Positions 34,589 to 44,042 of a stretch of 64,000 bases of DNA are shown piece by piece (positions within the stretch are counted from its first letter, which is position 1; every line of letters starts with the position of its first letter). Both the position numbers and the translations under genes were made by a program. The notes under the pieces are model-generated. The model made no database searches. It was given only the letters and a program-made list of their open reading frames with translations, and had not been told where the DNA came from. Source of the DNA: Prevotella sp. (GTDB taxonomy: Bacteria; Bacteroidota; Bacteroidia; Bacteroidales; Bacteroidaceae); contig JAFZSR010000002.1 in the NCBI GenBank assembly GCA_017619275.1, positions 1 through 64,000 of the forward strand. Reading direction: 5' to 3'.

Positions 34589-35359
34589 ATGGAAGCAAAC
34601 AATATCATTTCGTCTGAGAATCTGGTTTACAAGAAGCCAACGCTCCTGAACGACAACAACATGCACTATTGTCCGGGCTGCTCGCACGGCGTGGTGCACA
34701 AGCTCATCGCCGAGGTCATCGAGGAGATGGGAATGGAGGAGAAGGCCGTAGGCGTCAGCCCTGTGGGGTGCGCCGTCTTCGCGTACAATTATATTGATAT
34801 CGACTGGCAGGAGGCCGCCCACGGACGTGCACCCGCCATTGCCACCGGCATCAAGCGTTGCTGGCCCGACCGACTGGTGTTCACCTATCAGGGCGACGGT
34901 GACCTGGCTTGCATTGGCACCTGCGAAACCATCCACGCCCTGAACCGTGGCGAGAACATCGTCATCATCTTCGTCAACAATGCCATCTACGGCATGACGG
35001 GCGGACAGATGGCTCCCACCACGCTGATAGGCCAGAAGACCTCGACCTGTCCTTACGGACGCGACCCGAAGCTGCACGGCTATCCCCTGAAGATGGCCGA
35101 CATCGCCGCCGGGCTGGAAGGCACGTGCTACGTCACCCGCCAGTCGGTGGAGAGCGTAGGCAGCATCCTCAAGGCAAAGAAGGCCCTGAAGAAGGCTTTC
35201 CAGGCCTCGATGGACGGCAAGGGCAGCTCGCTCGTAGAGTTCGTCAGCACCTGCAATAGCGGTTGGAAGCTCTCTCCCTCGAAAGCATATGAATGGATGA
35301 AGGAGCACATGTTCCCCTTCTATCCCAAAGGCGACCTTAAAGATACGACAGCACTATGA
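34589..35359 (+). CDS. vorA: 2-oxoacid:ferredoxin oxidoreductase beta (thiamine) subunit
   Basis: Binds the thiamine diphosphate that carries out the decarboxylation. The 256-residue subunit has HYCPGCSHGVVHKLIAEV (cluster and cofactor contact), PVGCAVFAYNY, RAPAIATGIKR and the thiamine signature GDGDLACIG...NIVIIFVNNAIYGMTGGQMAPT. Subunit length and motif order match the family. It ends by overlapping vorC (ATGA), so the two are coupled. Confidence 0.94.
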   Translation: MEANNIISSENLVYKKPTLLNDNNMHYCPGCSHGVVHKLIAEVIEEMGMEEKAVGVSPVGCAVFAYNYIDIDWQEAAHGRAPAIATGIKRCWPDRLVFTYQGDGDLACIGTCETIHALNRGENIVIIFVNNAIYGMTGGQMAPTTLIGQKTSTCPYGRDPKLHGYPLKMADIAAGLEGTCYVTRQSVESVGSILKAKKALKKAFQASMDGKGSSLVEFVSTCNSGWKLSPSKAYEWMKEHMFPFYPKGDLKDTTAL

Positions 35360-35898
35360 AGAAAGAAATCATTATAAGCGGATTCGGAGGCCAGGGTGTG
35401 CTCTCCATGGGAAAGATACTGGCCTATAGCGGACTGATGGAAGACAAGGAAGTGACGTGGATGCCCGCTTACGGACCAGAGCAGCGCGGCGGCACGGCCA
35501 ACGTGACCGTCATCGTGAGCGACGAGCGCATCTCCTCGCCCATCCTCAGCAAGTACGACATCGCCATCGTGCTCAACCAGCCCTCGCTGGAGAAGTTCGA
35601 GCCGAAGCTGAAGCCCGGCGGCATCCTCATCTACGACAGCTATGGCATCATCAACCCGCCCACGCGCAAGGACATCAACGTCTACAAGATTGATGCTATG
35701 GACAGGGCTGCCGAGATGAAGAACGGCAAAATCTTCAACATGATCGTGCTCGGCGGTCTGCTCAAGGTTTGCCCCGTGGTGGGCACCGGCGGTGTGGAGA
35801 AGGCCCTGAAGAAGACCCTCCCGGAGCGCCATCACGACCTCATCCCCCTGAACATGCAAGCCATCGAGGAGGGCGGCAAAATCATTCACAAAGAATGA
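35356..35898 (+). CDS. vorC: 2-oxoacid:ferredoxin oxidoreductase gamma subunit
   Basis: The 180-residue gamma subunit begins KEIIISGFGGQGVLSMGKIL, the diagnostic gamma-domain loop. It contains WMPAYGPEQRGGTANVTVIVSDERISSP and VLGGLLKV. It completes the four-subunit complex. Its start overlaps vorA by 4 bases, and its stop overlaps the topB start (ATGA), so translation appears to continue into an unrelated topoisomerase gene. Confidence 0.94.
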   Translation: MKKEIIISGFGGQGVLSMGKILAYSGLMEDKEVTWMPAYGPEQRGGTANVTVIVSDERISSPILSKYDIAIVLNQPSLEKFEPKLKPGGILIYDSYGIINPPTRKDINVYKIDAMDRAAEMKNGKIFNMIVLGGLLKVCPVVGTGGVEKALKKTLPERHHDLIPLNMQAIEEGGKIIHKE

Positions 35899-37961
35899 TT
35901 GTTTGTATTGCAGAGAAACCGAGTGTGGCTGCCGACATCGCACGCATCATCGGAGCCACGGCAAGGCGCGACGGCTACTACGAGGGCAACGGCTACCAGG
36001 TGACGTGGACTTTCGGCCACCTGTGCGAGCTGAAGATGCCCGAAGACTATACGCCGATGTGGCGCGCCTGGAGTCTCTCGGCTCTGCCAATGATTCCGCC
36101 AAAGTTTGGCATACGCCTGAAGGAAGACCAGGGCGTGAAGAAGCAGTTCGCCATCATTGAAAGTCTTTTCCAGAAGGCCGACAGCATCATCAATTGTGGC
36201 GATGCTGGCCAGGAGGGCGAACTCATCCAGCGCTGGGTGATGCAGAAGGCGCAAGTGAAGTGCCCCGTGCAACGCCTATGGATTTCGTCGATGACCGACG
36301 AGGCCATCCGCGAGGGCTTTGCCAAACTGAAAAGCCAGACCGAATACCAGTCGCTCTACCTCGCGGGACTCAGCCGCGCGGTGGGCGACTGGCTTTTGGG
36401 TATCAATGCCACGCGCCTCTACACCATCAAATACGGACAGAACCGCCAGGTGCTATCCATCGGGCGCGTGCAGACGCCAACCCTCGCCCTCATCGTCAAC
36501 CGCCAGAAGGAGATTGACAACTTCAAGCCCGAGCCCTACTGGGTGCTGGCCACCGTCTACCGCGACACCACGTTCACGGCCACAAAGGGGAAATTCACGT
36601 CGAAGGAGGAGGGCGAAAAAGCGTTCAAGAACATCGAGGGGAAGCCCTTCGAGGTGACCAGCGTGGAGAAGAAGGAGGGCAAGGAGACGCCCCCCAGCCT
36701 CTACGACCTCACCTCGCTCCAGGTGGATTGCAACCGCAAGTATGGCTTCTCGGCCGAGTTGACGCTCAATCTCATCCAGCAGCTCTACGAGATGAAGCTC
36801 ACCACCTATCCGCGTGTCGACACCACGTTCCTCCCCGACGACGTCTACCCCAAGTGTCCGCAGACGATGAACGGGTTGTATCAGGCGAAATTTGCCGGAC
36901 AGGCTCCCTATGCCGAGTTGGTGCGACCCCTGGGAGGCAAGGCGCTCAAGAAGACGAAGAAGGTGTTCGACTCGACGAAGGTCACCGACCACCACGCCAT
37001 CATCCCCACGGGCGTCGTCCCAGGAGGGCTGAGCGACTTGCAACTGAAGGTCTACGACCTCGTGGCGCGCCGTTTCATCGCCGTCTTCTATCCCGATTGC
37101 AAGTTCTCAACCACCACCGTGATGGGAAAGGTGGAAGTGAACGACCCCGCCGCCGAGGGCGCTCCAGTGGGCACGAAGGAAGCCAAGGAGTTCGTAGAGT
37201 TCAAGGCGACGGGCAAGGAGATACTCGACCCAGGCTGGCGCGTGGTCTATGCCAAGGACAAAGCATCGGGCGAAGAGGCGACCGAAGCCCCCGCGGTGGC
37301 CGAGGGGGGAGCCGCCGCCGAGGAGCGCACGCTGCCCACCTTCCAGAAAGGCGAGAGCGGCCCACACACGCCAACGCTCACCGAGAAGTGGACCACGCCG
37401 CCCAAATACTACACCGAGGCCTCACTGCTCAGGGCAATGGAGACCGCTGGCAAGCTGGTGGACAACGAGGAGCTGCGCGCCGCCATGAAGGAGAACGGCA
37501 TCGGGCGCCCTTCCACCCGCGCCGCCATCATCGAGACGCTCTTCAAGCGCCACTACATCCGCAAGGAAAGGAAGAACTTGGTGGCCACGCCCACCGGCAT
37601 CGAGCTCATCGACATCATCCACGAAGAGCTGCTCAAGAGTGCTGAGCTGACAGGCATCTGGGAGAAGAAGCTACGCGACATCGAAGCCCACAAATACGAC
37701 CCCAAGCAGTTTGTCGACGAGCTGAAAGAGCAGGTCAGCGACATCGTCAGGCAAGTGATTGGCGACCAGAGCAACCGCCATGTGGCCGTCACCTCCGAGG
37801 AAGACCTGAAGAAGAAGAAGACGCAGAAGAAGCCACAACCCCCTCAGGAGCCAACAGGCCAGCCGTGCCCGCTATGCGGAAAGGGGCATATCATCAAGGG
37901 CAAGACCGCCTATGGATGCTCCGAATGGAAGAACGGCTGCACGTGGCGACAACCTTTCTGA
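35895..37961 (+). CDS. topB: DNA topoisomerase III (type IA)
   Basis: Relaxes and decatenates DNA through a tyrosyl-DNA intermediate. The ATG at 35895 overlaps the vorC stop; the longer frame back to 35769 is inside vorC and is rejected. The 688 residues begin with the TOPRIM domain (E7 in AEKPS; D103 in CGDAGQEGE, where the usual Arg is Gln). The nucleophile is probably Y305 in TTYPRVDT. The conserved RVQTPTLALIVNRQ is at 191-204. The C-terminal four-cysteine zinc ribbon is CPLCGKG...CSEWKNGC. A Glu/Ala/Gly-rich insertion lies around 455-480. It is translationally coupled to the vor operon and followed by the AAA/DUF4435 pair. Confidence 0.95.
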   Translation: MIVCIAEKPSVAADIARIIGATARRDGYYEGNGYQVTWTFGHLCELKMPEDYTPMWRAWSLSALPMIPPKFGIRLKEDQGVKKQFAIIESLFQKADSIINCGDAGQEGELIQRWVMQKAQVKCPVQRLWISSMTDEAIREGFAKLKSQTEYQSLYLAGLSRAVGDWLLGINATRLYTIKYGQNRQVLSIGRVQTPTLALIVNRQKEIDNFKPEPYWVLATVYRDTTFTATKGKFTSKEEGEKAFKNIEGKPFEVTSVEKKEGKETPPSLYDLTSLQVDCNRKYGFSAELTLNLIQQLYEMKLTTYPRVDTTFLPDDVYPKCPQTMNGLYQAKFAGQAPYAELVRPLGGKALKKTKKVFDSTKVTDHHAIIPTGVVPGGLSDLQLKVYDLVARRFIAVFYPDCKFSTTTVMGKVEVNDPAAEGAPVGTKEAKEFVEFKATGKEILDPGWRVVYAKDKASGEEATEAPAVAEGGAAAEERTLPTFQKGESGPHTPTLTEKWTTPPKYYTEASLLRAMETAGKLVDNEELRAAMKENGIGRPSTRAAIIETLFKRHYIRKERKNLVATPTGIELIDIIHEELLKSAELTGIWEKKLRDIEAHKYDPKQFVDELKEQVSDIVRQVIGDQSNRHVAVTSEEDLKKKKTQKKPQPPQEPTGQPCPLCGKGHIIKGKTAYGCSEWKNGCTWRQPF

Positions 37962-37995
37962 AACCAACAAAAAACCTAAAAACACTACTACCATC

Positions 37996-38829
37996 ATGCA
38001 GAAATTTGCCGATTACATCCAACGCATTGAAATCGACTCCCTATGGAGCGGTAAGAAACACATCGTGTGGGAGCTTGACCCTCACGTCAATATCCTGAGC
38101 GGCATCAACGGACAGGGAAAGTCCACAATCCTGAACAAGGTGGTGAAAGGTCTCTCCGCCGGGGGCGAATTTCCCAGCCACATGCTCAAGGGCGTCAGGC
38201 TCGACGTGGTGCCCGAGGATGCTCGCTGGATTCGTTACGACATGATTCGCTCGCTCGATAGCAGCCTCGCTCAGGTGCTTGCCGACGAGGAGGGCATGTT
38301 GCGCCAAGTGCTGCCCGTCATCAAGGGCGGCGGCGGTAGTCTGCTTGATTTTCAGCTCTATCATCTGCAACGCAAGTATCTCGACTATCAAGTAAATATC
38401 GGCAATCGCATTATTGCGGAATTGCAGGCGGGAAATGCCGAAGCTGCTCAGCACTTGTCGTGCAAGAAGAGCCGCTTTCAGGACATGGTCGATGACCTGT
38501 TCCAGGAGACGGGCAAGCATATCATCCGCACCGAGAACGAGATCCGCTTTACGCAGATTGGCGAGATGCTGACGCCCTATCAGCTCAGCAGCGGCGAGAA
38601 GCAGATGCTCATCATCCTGCTCACCGTGCTCGTGGAAGACGACCTGCCATACGTGCTCTTCATGGACGAGCCCGAGGTGAGTTTGCACATTGAGTGGCAG
38701 AAGCGGCTTATCGACCTCATCCTCGAACTGAACCCCAACGTTCAAATCATTCTCACCACCCACTCGCCGGCAGTCGTTATGAACGGCTGGGTGGATAGCG
38801 TCACCGAAGTGTCGGACATCACCACCTAA
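37996..38829 (+). CDS. AAA/ABC-type ATPase of a DUF4435 pair (AriA-like)
   Basis: A 277-residue ATPase, start ATG 37996 (MQKFADYIQRIEID); the longer frame overlaps topB. Motifs are complete: Walker A GINGQGKST (36-44), ABC signature LSSGE (198-202), Walker B VLFMDEPE with D224/E225, and the switch His H256 in LTTHS. The insertion between Walker A and the signature is about 150 residues, short for the AAA15/OLD ATPase class. It is followed 15 bases later by a DUF4435 gene. This pairing is the architecture of PARIS (AriA ATPase, AriB DUF4435 TOPRIM nuclease). Defence function is inference from gene pairing. The location behind topB in an otherwise housekeeping region could mean a core role. Confidence 0.8.
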   Translation: MQKFADYIQRIEIDSLWSGKKHIVWELDPHVNILSGINGQGKSTILNKVVKGLSAGGEFPSHMLKGVRLDVVPEDARWIRYDMIRSLDSSLAQVLADEEGMLRQVLPVIKGGGGSLLDFQLYHLQRKYLDYQVNIGNRIIAELQAGNAEAAQHLSCKKSRFQDMVDDLFQETGKHIIRTENEIRFTQIGEMLTPYQLSSGEKQMLIILLTVLVEDDLPYVLFMDEPEVSLHIEWQKRLIDLILELNPNVQIILTTHSPAVVMNGWVDSVTEVSDITT

Positions 38830-38844
38830 CACCATTCGGAAGCC

Positions 38845-39855
38845 ATGGGGAAGCGACTAAAAGACAATATTAATAGCCAATGGGTGGAGGCTGCCAATGC
38901 CCTGCGGGGCAAGAACAGCCGAAGGCGCATCGTAGCCTATGTGGAGAGCTACGATGACATCTACTTTTGGCGCACGATACTCGCCCCCTTTGAAGACGAC
39001 AAGCGCTTTTTTGAAGTGATGTTGCCGTCGAAGGTGAATCTGACGCGTGGAAAGAAATCGGTGCTGATGAACTTCATCGACAGCGAATCGCAAGGCGAAG
39101 AGCGCCTGGGGCATGATATGATTGCCTGTGTAGATGCCGACTACGACTATCTGATGCAGGGAGCCACCGACCAGTCGCGCCGTGTGCTCAACAGTTCATA
39201 CGTGTTCCATACCTATGCCTATGCCATCGAGAACCTGCAGTGCTTTGCCCCCTCGCTCCACGAGGTTTGTGTGGCCGTTACGCTCAACGACCATCGCATC
39301 TTCGATTTCGAGGAATATTTCAAGCAGTTCTCCGAAAGCATCTTCCCGCTCTTTGTTTGGAACATCATGCTTTATCGCAACGGACAATATCCCCGATTCT
39401 CCATCAGCGACTTCAATCGTGTCACCGATCCTGGTGGCTTTACTGTGCAGAACCCAGAACACTCGTTGCAGAATGTAAAACGCAAGGTGGGTGTGAAGAT
39501 TCGTGAGTTACAGCGCCTCTTCCCCGATGCCAAGTCGGATTATCTGAAGCTGAAAGACGAGCTGAAGACGCTGGGCGTGAGTCCACAGACCACTTATCTC
39601 TACATTCAAGGCCATCATCTTTTCGACACCATTGTAGCCCCCATCCTTTCAAAGGTCTGCAATCTGCTGCGGCAGGAGCGCCAGTCTGAAATCTACCATT
39701 CGCATGCCCATTATACGCAGAAGCGAAATGAAATGTCCTGCTACGAAAACTCGCGGCAGGACATTAAAACCATGTTGAAAAAGAATACGGGCTATCAGCA
39801 GTGTTGGCTGATTCGTCGCCTACATGACGACCTTGCCCGCTATTTCAGCACTTAG
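38845..39855 (+). CDS. DUF4435 TOPRIM-like protein (AriB-like)
   Basis: The 336-residue DUF4435 protein has the TOPRIM-type acidic pattern: E34 in VESYDD, then D97/D99 (and D101) in ACVDADYD. It is preceded by the IVAYVESYDDIYFWR strand-loop and followed by TYAYAIENLQC, a stretch typical of the family. The C-terminal half (about 190-336) is helical and basic. In PARIS systems such a protein is held by the AriA ATPase and released as a nuclease when phage anti-restriction proteins are sensed. Whether this pair does so is inference. It ends 4 bases into the convergent DUF4890 gene. Confidence 0.78.
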   Translation: MGKRLKDNINSQWVEAANALRGKNSRRRIVAYVESYDDIYFWRTILAPFEDDKRFFEVMLPSKVNLTRGKKSVLMNFIDSESQGEERLGHDMIACVDADYDYLMQGATDQSRRVLNSSYVFHTYAYAIENLQCFAPSLHEVCVAVTLNDHRIFDFEEYFKQFSESIFPLFVWNIMLYRNGQYPRFSISDFNRVTDPGGFTVQNPEHSLQNVKRKVGVKIRELQRLFPDAKSDYLKLKDELKTLGVSPQTTYLYIQGHHLFDTIVAPILSKVCNLLRQERQSEIYHSHAHYTQKRNEMSCYENSRQDIKTMLKKNTGYQQCWLIRRLHDDLARYFST

Positions 39856-40367
39856 TCGTTGTTGCGCTGTGGGCGCTGGCGCTGCTGGAATCCACCCTGG
39901 CCATTGCCACGCGGGCCACGCATGCGGTTCTGCATGTTCTCCTTGTACTTGTTCATCTGCTCCTCGGTGAAGATTTTCTCCAGGCCAGCCTGATAGGCTT
40001 CCATGTTCTTCTGCATCTCCTCGAAGTTCATGCGGGGACGCTCGCCACCCTGACCCTGGGGGCGCTGGGGACGCTCACCAGCCTGCGGACGGTTACCACC
40101 TTCTGGGCGCTGGCCACGCATGCCACCACGCTGTCCACGACCCATGCCCATACCCATCATGGGAATCTTCTCTTGGTACTCCTTGTTCAGCTCCAGCAGC
40201 TTGGCGGCCTGCTCCTCGTTGAGTGAATAGTCCTTTACCATCTGCTCGGTGCGCATCTTGAGCATCTCTTCGTTGCTGGGACGCTGCTGTTGCTCTGCTG
40301 CTTCCTGTGCCATTGCGCTGGCGCTCATCATCATTGCGGCTGCTAAAGCCAAAAACATTTTTTTCAT
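39852..40367 (-). CDS. exported Gly/Gln/Arg-rich DUF4890-like protein
   Basis: Function unknown. A signal peptide (MKKMFLALAAAMMMSASAMAQ) is followed by a helical segment with a Spy/CpxP-like pattern (EMLKMRTEQMVKDYSLNEEQAAKLLELNKEYQ). A low-complexity Met/Gly/Arg/Gln/Pro region follows (about 72-110), then a second helical segment (NMEAYQAGLEKIFTEEQMNKYKENM), and a Gly/Arg/Gln-rich tail. Paired LTxxQ-like helices suggest a periplasmic chaperone or stress protein, which is inference. It is 171 residues long and overlaps the convergent DUF4435 gene by 4 bases. Confidence 0.78.
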   Translation of the reverse strand: MKKMFLALAAAMMMSASAMAQEAAEQQQRPSNEEMLKMRTEQMVKDYSLNEEQAAKLLELNKEYQEKIPMMGMGMGRGQRGGMRGQRPEGGNRPQAGERPQRPQGQGGERPRMNFEEMQKNMEAYQAGLEKIFTEEQMNKYKENMQNRMRGPRGNGQGGFQQRQRPQRNND

Positions 40368-40522
40368 TGTGGTTTTGTTTTAAAGGTTTGTATTGAATGA
40401 TTTTTGTGTTCAACTGATGTTATGACGCTACCAGCATACGAAGGTTTAATGCAAATCAGAAAAAATTTTACATGCCTTCAAAGATAATTATCAATGCCAC
40501 AACGTTATTGTTGCAAAATTGC

Positions 40523-40553
40523 TTTGTTGTGTCAAATCTTTTTAGTAATTTTG
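40523..40553 (+). promoter_or_regulatory. promoter of the GH3 gene
   Basis: TTTG (40523-40526), 19-base gap, TAATTTTG (40546-40553). Both boxes are exact; the ATG is at 40587. Confidence 0.75.
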
Positions 40554-40586
40554 CGCAGAAATAATATAAACCAAATAATATAATCA

Positions 40587-42902
40587 ATGAGAAAACTATT
40601 CCTTTTTGCCTTGCTGATGCTGGTCGGCCATGATGCCACGGCACAGCGCCCCGCCATCGCCCGCGACGCGGCACTGGAGAAGAAAGTAGAAAAGACCCTC
40701 TCGAAGATGACGCTCGACGAGAAGATAGGTCAGATGCTCGAACTGAACTTCGACCTCATGGGCAAGTATGGTGCCGACGGAAAGTGGCACCTGAACGAGG
40801 CCGTGCTCGACACGCTGCTCTCGAAATGGAAGGTGGGCAGCATCCTTAATGCCCCTGGTCGCGCCCAGACTGTGGAGCAGTGGCAGGAGTGGATACGCGT
40901 GATTCAGGAGAAATCGATGAAGTATCTTGGCATCCCCGACATTTACGGACTGGACCACAACCACGGCGTGACCTACACGCAGGGTGGCACGCTCTTCCCG
41001 CAGCCCATCAATCTGGCCGCCTCGTTCAACACCGAGTTGGCGCGTACGGGCGCCGCCATCACCGCTTACGAAAGCCGCGCCTCCAACTGCCCTTGGGTGT
41101 ACAACCCCGTCACCGACCTGGGCCGCGATCCCCGCTGGAGCCGCATCTGGGAGAGCTTCGGCGAGGATCCCATTGTGAATGCCTGCATGGCCGAGGCCGA
41201 GATCAAGGGCTATCAGGGCGATGACCCCAATCATCTGGGCAAGTATCATGTGGCCGCCTGCATCAAGCACTATTTCGCTTACGGAGCCCCCTTCACGGGC
41301 AAGGACCGCACGCCCGCCTACGTGTCGCCGCAGATGCTGCGCGAGAAATATTTCGAACCCTTCAAGGCTGCCATCCAAGCCGGTGCACTTACGCTGATGG
41401 TCAATTCGGGCAGCATCAACGGCATGCCCGTGCACGCCAGCTATGAGTATCTGACGAAGTGGCTGAAGGAAGACCTGCAGTGGGACGGCATGATTGTCAC
41501 CGACTGGGCCGACATCAACAACCTGTTCCAGCGCGAGCGCGTGGCCAAGGACAAGAAGGACGCCATCCGCATTGCCATCAATGCCGGCATTGACATGTCG
41601 ATGGACCCCTACAGCGTTGATTTCTGTATTCTGCTGAAGCAGCTGGTGCAGGAAGGTGCTGTGAAGATGGAGCGCATCGACGATGCCGTGCGTCGCATCT
41701 TGCGTGCGAAATATCGTCTGGGCCTCTTCGACCAGCCTAACACCGGTGGCAAGGGCTATGAGAAGTTTGGCTCGAAGGAGCATGCCGAGGCTGCCCTGCG
41801 CTCGGCCGAAGAAGGCGAGGTGTTGCTGAAAAACCAAGACGGCATCCTGCCTCTGGCTAAGGGCAAGAAGATTCTCCTCACGGGTCCCAATACCAATCAG
41901 ATGCGCTGTCTCAACGGCGGTTGGAGCTATACCTGGCAGGGTTCTAATGCCGAGGACTTGGCAGAAAAGTATAACACCATCTATGAGGCACTCTGCAACA
42001 AGTACGGAAAGGACAACATCGTCTTCGAGCCGGGCGTCACCTACAACGAGCGCGGTCAGTACTGGCAGGAGAATGAGCCCGAAATCATGAAGGCCGTCAA
42101 AGCAGCCGAGAATGTTGACGTTATCATCGCTTGCATTGGCGAGAACAGCTACTGCGAGACGCCGGGCAACCTCACCGACCTGTGGCTTTCGGAAAACCAG
42201 CGCACGTTGGTGAAAGAGCTGGCCAAGACGGGCAAGCCTATCATCTTGGTGCTTAACGAAGGACGCCCACGCCTTATCACCGACATTGAGCCGCTCTGCA
42301 AGGCCGTGGTCCACATCTTCCTGCCTGGCAACTACGGTGCCGATGCACTGGCCAACCTGCTTGCCGGCGATGCCAATTTCTCGGCAAAGATGCCTTACAC
42401 CTATCCACGCGAAATCAACTCGCTGGCCAACTACGACTACAAGGTGAGCGAAGAGGTGGGCACCATGGCCGGCGCCTACAACTACGACGCGAAGGTGAGC
42501 CTGCTCTGGCCCTTCGGCTACGGACTCAGCTACACCACGTTTGAATACTCCAACCTGCGCGCCGACAAGACCAGCTTCCGTGCCGACGATGTGATCAACG
42601 TGAGTGTCGACGTGAAGAACACGGGCAGCAGGGTTGGCAAAGAACCCGTGCTGCTCTATAGCAGTGACCTTGTGGCATCGCTCACGCCCGACAACCGCCG
42701 TCTGCGTCAGTTCACCAAGGTGGAATTGCAGCCCGGCGAGCGGAAGACCGTCACCTTCAGTCTGCCTGCCAAGAGCATGGCCTTCGTGGGAGCCGACGGA
42801 CGATGGACGCTCGAAGAGGGTGAGTTTATTCTGCGTGCCGGTGGTCAGCAGCTGAAGGTGAACTGCACGGCCACGAAGACCTGGAACGAGCCGAACATAT
42901 AG
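40587..42902 (+). CDS. bglX: GH3 beta-glucosidase
   Basis: Secreted retaining beta-glucosidase that clears cello-oligosaccharides or related beta-linked sugars. The 771 residues have a signal peptide ([15 protein letters not shown]). The GH3 barrel follows with [22 protein letters not shown] and the nucleophile D306 in VTDWAD. The C-terminal alpha/beta-sandwich carries [19 protein letters not shown] fibronectin-III-like domain ([22 protein letters not shown]) is at the end. The exact substrate is uncertain. It stands alone between a consensus promoter and the tsaD promoter region. Confidence 0.9.
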   Translation: MRKLFLFALLMLVGHDATAQRPAIARDAALEKKVEKTLSKMTLDEKIGQMLELNFDLMGKYGADGKWHLNEAVLDTLLSKWKVGSILNAPGRAQTVEQWQEWIRVIQEKSMKYLGIPDIYGLDHNHGVTYTQGGTLFPQPINLAASFNTELARTGAAITAYESRASNCPWVYNPVTDLGRDPRWSRIWESFGEDPIVNACMAEAEIKGYQGDDPNHLGKYHVAACIKHYFAYGAPFTGKDRTPAYVSPQMLREKYFEPFKAAIQAGALTLMVNSGSINGMPVHASYEYLTKWLKEDLQWDGMIVTDWADINNLFQRERVAKDKKDAIRIAINAGIDMSMDPYSVDFCILLKQLVQEGAVKMERIDDAVRRILRAKYRLGLFDQPNTGGKGYEKFGSKEHAEAALRSAEEGEVLLKNQDGILPLAKGKKILLTGPNTNQMRCLNGGWSYTWQGSNAEDLAEKYNTIYEALCNKYGKDNIVFEPGVTYNERGQYWQENEPEIMKAVKAAENVDVIIACIGENSYCETPGNLTDLWLSENQRTLVKELAKTGKPIILVLNEGRPRLITDIEPLCKAVVHIFLPGNYGADALANLLAGDANFSAKMPYTYPREINSLANYDYKVSEEVGTMAGAYNYDAKVSLLWPFGYGLSYTTFEYSNLRADKTSFRADDVINVSVDVKNTGSRVGKEPVLLYSSDLVASLTPDNRRLRQFTKVELQPGERKTVTFSLPAKSMAFVGADGRWTLEEGEFILRAGGQQLKVNCTATKTWNEPNI

Positions 42903-42924
42903 TTTTTGTTAAAAAGAACCCCCT

Positions 42925-42958
42925 TTTTTGGCCAAACACTTTCCTGTTTGGCCAAAAA
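42925..42958. repeat. double TTTGGCCAAA palindrome upstream of tsaD
   Basis: Perfect 13-base inverted repeat (42925-42937 with 42946-42958), each arm itself containing the palindrome TTTGGCCAAA. It overlaps the -33 region of the tsaD promoter and follows the GH3 stop by 22 bases, so it could act as operator, terminator or both. Confidence 0.7.
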
Positions 42959-42970
42959 TGAGTACCTTTG
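42940..42970 (+). promoter_or_regulatory. promoter of tsaD
   Basis: TACCTTTG (42963-42970) is an exact -7 box. The -33 position has TTTC (42940-42943), one mismatch, with a 19-base gap. It lies within the loop of the TTTGGCCAAA palindrome. Confidence 0.6.
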
Positions 42971-43013
42971 CAGACGCGTCGAAAGCTTGCCAGTTTTTCG
43001 ACGAGAAGGCAAG

Positions 43014-44042
43014 ATGAACAACGATGTATATATTTTAGGTATAGAGTCGAGTTGTGACGATACATCGGCAGCAGTGCTCAGAAATGAAGTGCTGCTGTCG
43101 AATGTCACCGCTTCACAGGCTGTGCACGAGGCTTACGGCGGCGTGGTGCCCGAACTGGCCAGCCGTGCCCATCAGCAGAACATCGTACCCGTGGTGAGCG
43201 AGGCCATCAAGCGGGCTGGCATTGTGAAGGAACAGTTGAGTGCCGTGGCCTTCACCCGTGGTCCCGGGCTGATGGGCTCGCTGTTGGTGGGTGTGAACTT
43301 CGCCAAGGGTTTCGCACGCTCGCTGGGCATTCCCCTCATCGATGTGAACCACTTGCAAGGCCACGTCATGGCGCATTTCATTAAAGAAGAAGCCACCCTC
43401 AACCCCTCTCCTCCCTTCCCCTTTCTTTGTCTGCTTGTCAGTGGAGGCAATTCGCAGATTGTCCTTGTGCGCGCGTATAATAATATGGAGGTGCTGGGGC
43501 AGACCATTGACGATGCCGCCGGTGAGGCCATCGACAAATGCTCGAAGGTGATGGGGTTGGGCTATCCTGGTGGTCCTATCATCGACCGCTTGGCTCGTCA
43601 AGGCAATCCCAAGGCCTACCAGTTTGCCGAGCCTCACATCCCAGGGCTTGACTACAGCTTCTCGGGTTTGAAGACCTCGTTCCTCTACAGTTTGCGCAAG
43701 TGGATTCAGGACGATTCCGACTTCATCGAGCATCATAAGGAGGACATCGCCGCTTCGCTGGAGTGGACGATTGTGGATATACTGATGAAGAAGTTGCGAC
43801 TGGCCGTGAAGCAGACGGGCGTGAAGCATGTGGCTGTGGCCGGTGGCGTGAGTGCCAACAATGGGCTGCGACAGGCCTTCCACGACCATGCGCGCCGCTA
43901 TGGGTGGACAATCTATATCCCCCGATTCAGCTACACCACCGACAATGCTGCCATGATTGGCGTCGTGGGCTACTACAAATTCCTGGACAAAGACTTCTGT
44001 CCAATAGATGCACCTGCATTTAGTAAAGTCACCTTTTCTTAA
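43014..44042 (+). CDS. tsaD: tRNA N6-adenosine threonylcarbamoyltransferase
   Basis: Transfers threonylcarbamoyl to A37 of tRNA, the step before TcdA acts. The start MNNDVYILGIESSCDDTSAAV at 43014 is preferred over a longer frame that crosses the promoter. The 342 residues contain GPGLMGSLLVGVNFAKG, the metal-binding HLQGHVMAHF, the nucleotide motif LLVSGGNSQIVLV and GGVSANNGLRQAF. Size is normal. The gap to the next gene, cinA, is filled by a palindromic element. Confidence 0.95.
   Translation: MNNDVYILGIESSCDDTSAAVLRNEVLLSNVTASQAVHEAYGGVVPELASRAHQQNIVPVVSEAIKRAGIVKEQLSAVAFTRGPGLMGSLLVGVNFAKGFARSLGIPLIDVNHLQGHVMAHFIKEEATLNPSPPFPFLCLLVSGGNSQIVLVRAYNNMEVLGQTIDDAAGEAIDKCSKVMGLGYPGGPIIDRLARQGNPKAYQFAEPHIPGLDYSFSGLKTSFLYSLRKWIQDDSDFIEHHKEDIAASLEWTIVDILMKKLRLAVKQTGVKHVAVAGGVSANNGLRQAFHDHARRYGWTIYIPRFSYTTDNAAMIGVVGYYKFLDKDFCPIDAPAFSKVTFS

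Noticed and set aside
35769..35894. Extended N-terminus for topB
   Set aside because: It lies within the vorC coding region in another frame; the conserved topoisomerase sequence begins at 35895.
37912..37995. Extended N-terminus for the ATPase gene
   Set aside because: It would overlap the zinc-ribbon end of topB in another frame and has no family resemblance.
43168..43440. Repeat insertion in tsaD around residues 125-132 (NPSPPFPF)
   Set aside because: A Pro-rich loop at this site is usual in TsaD proteins, so no foreign insertion is needed.
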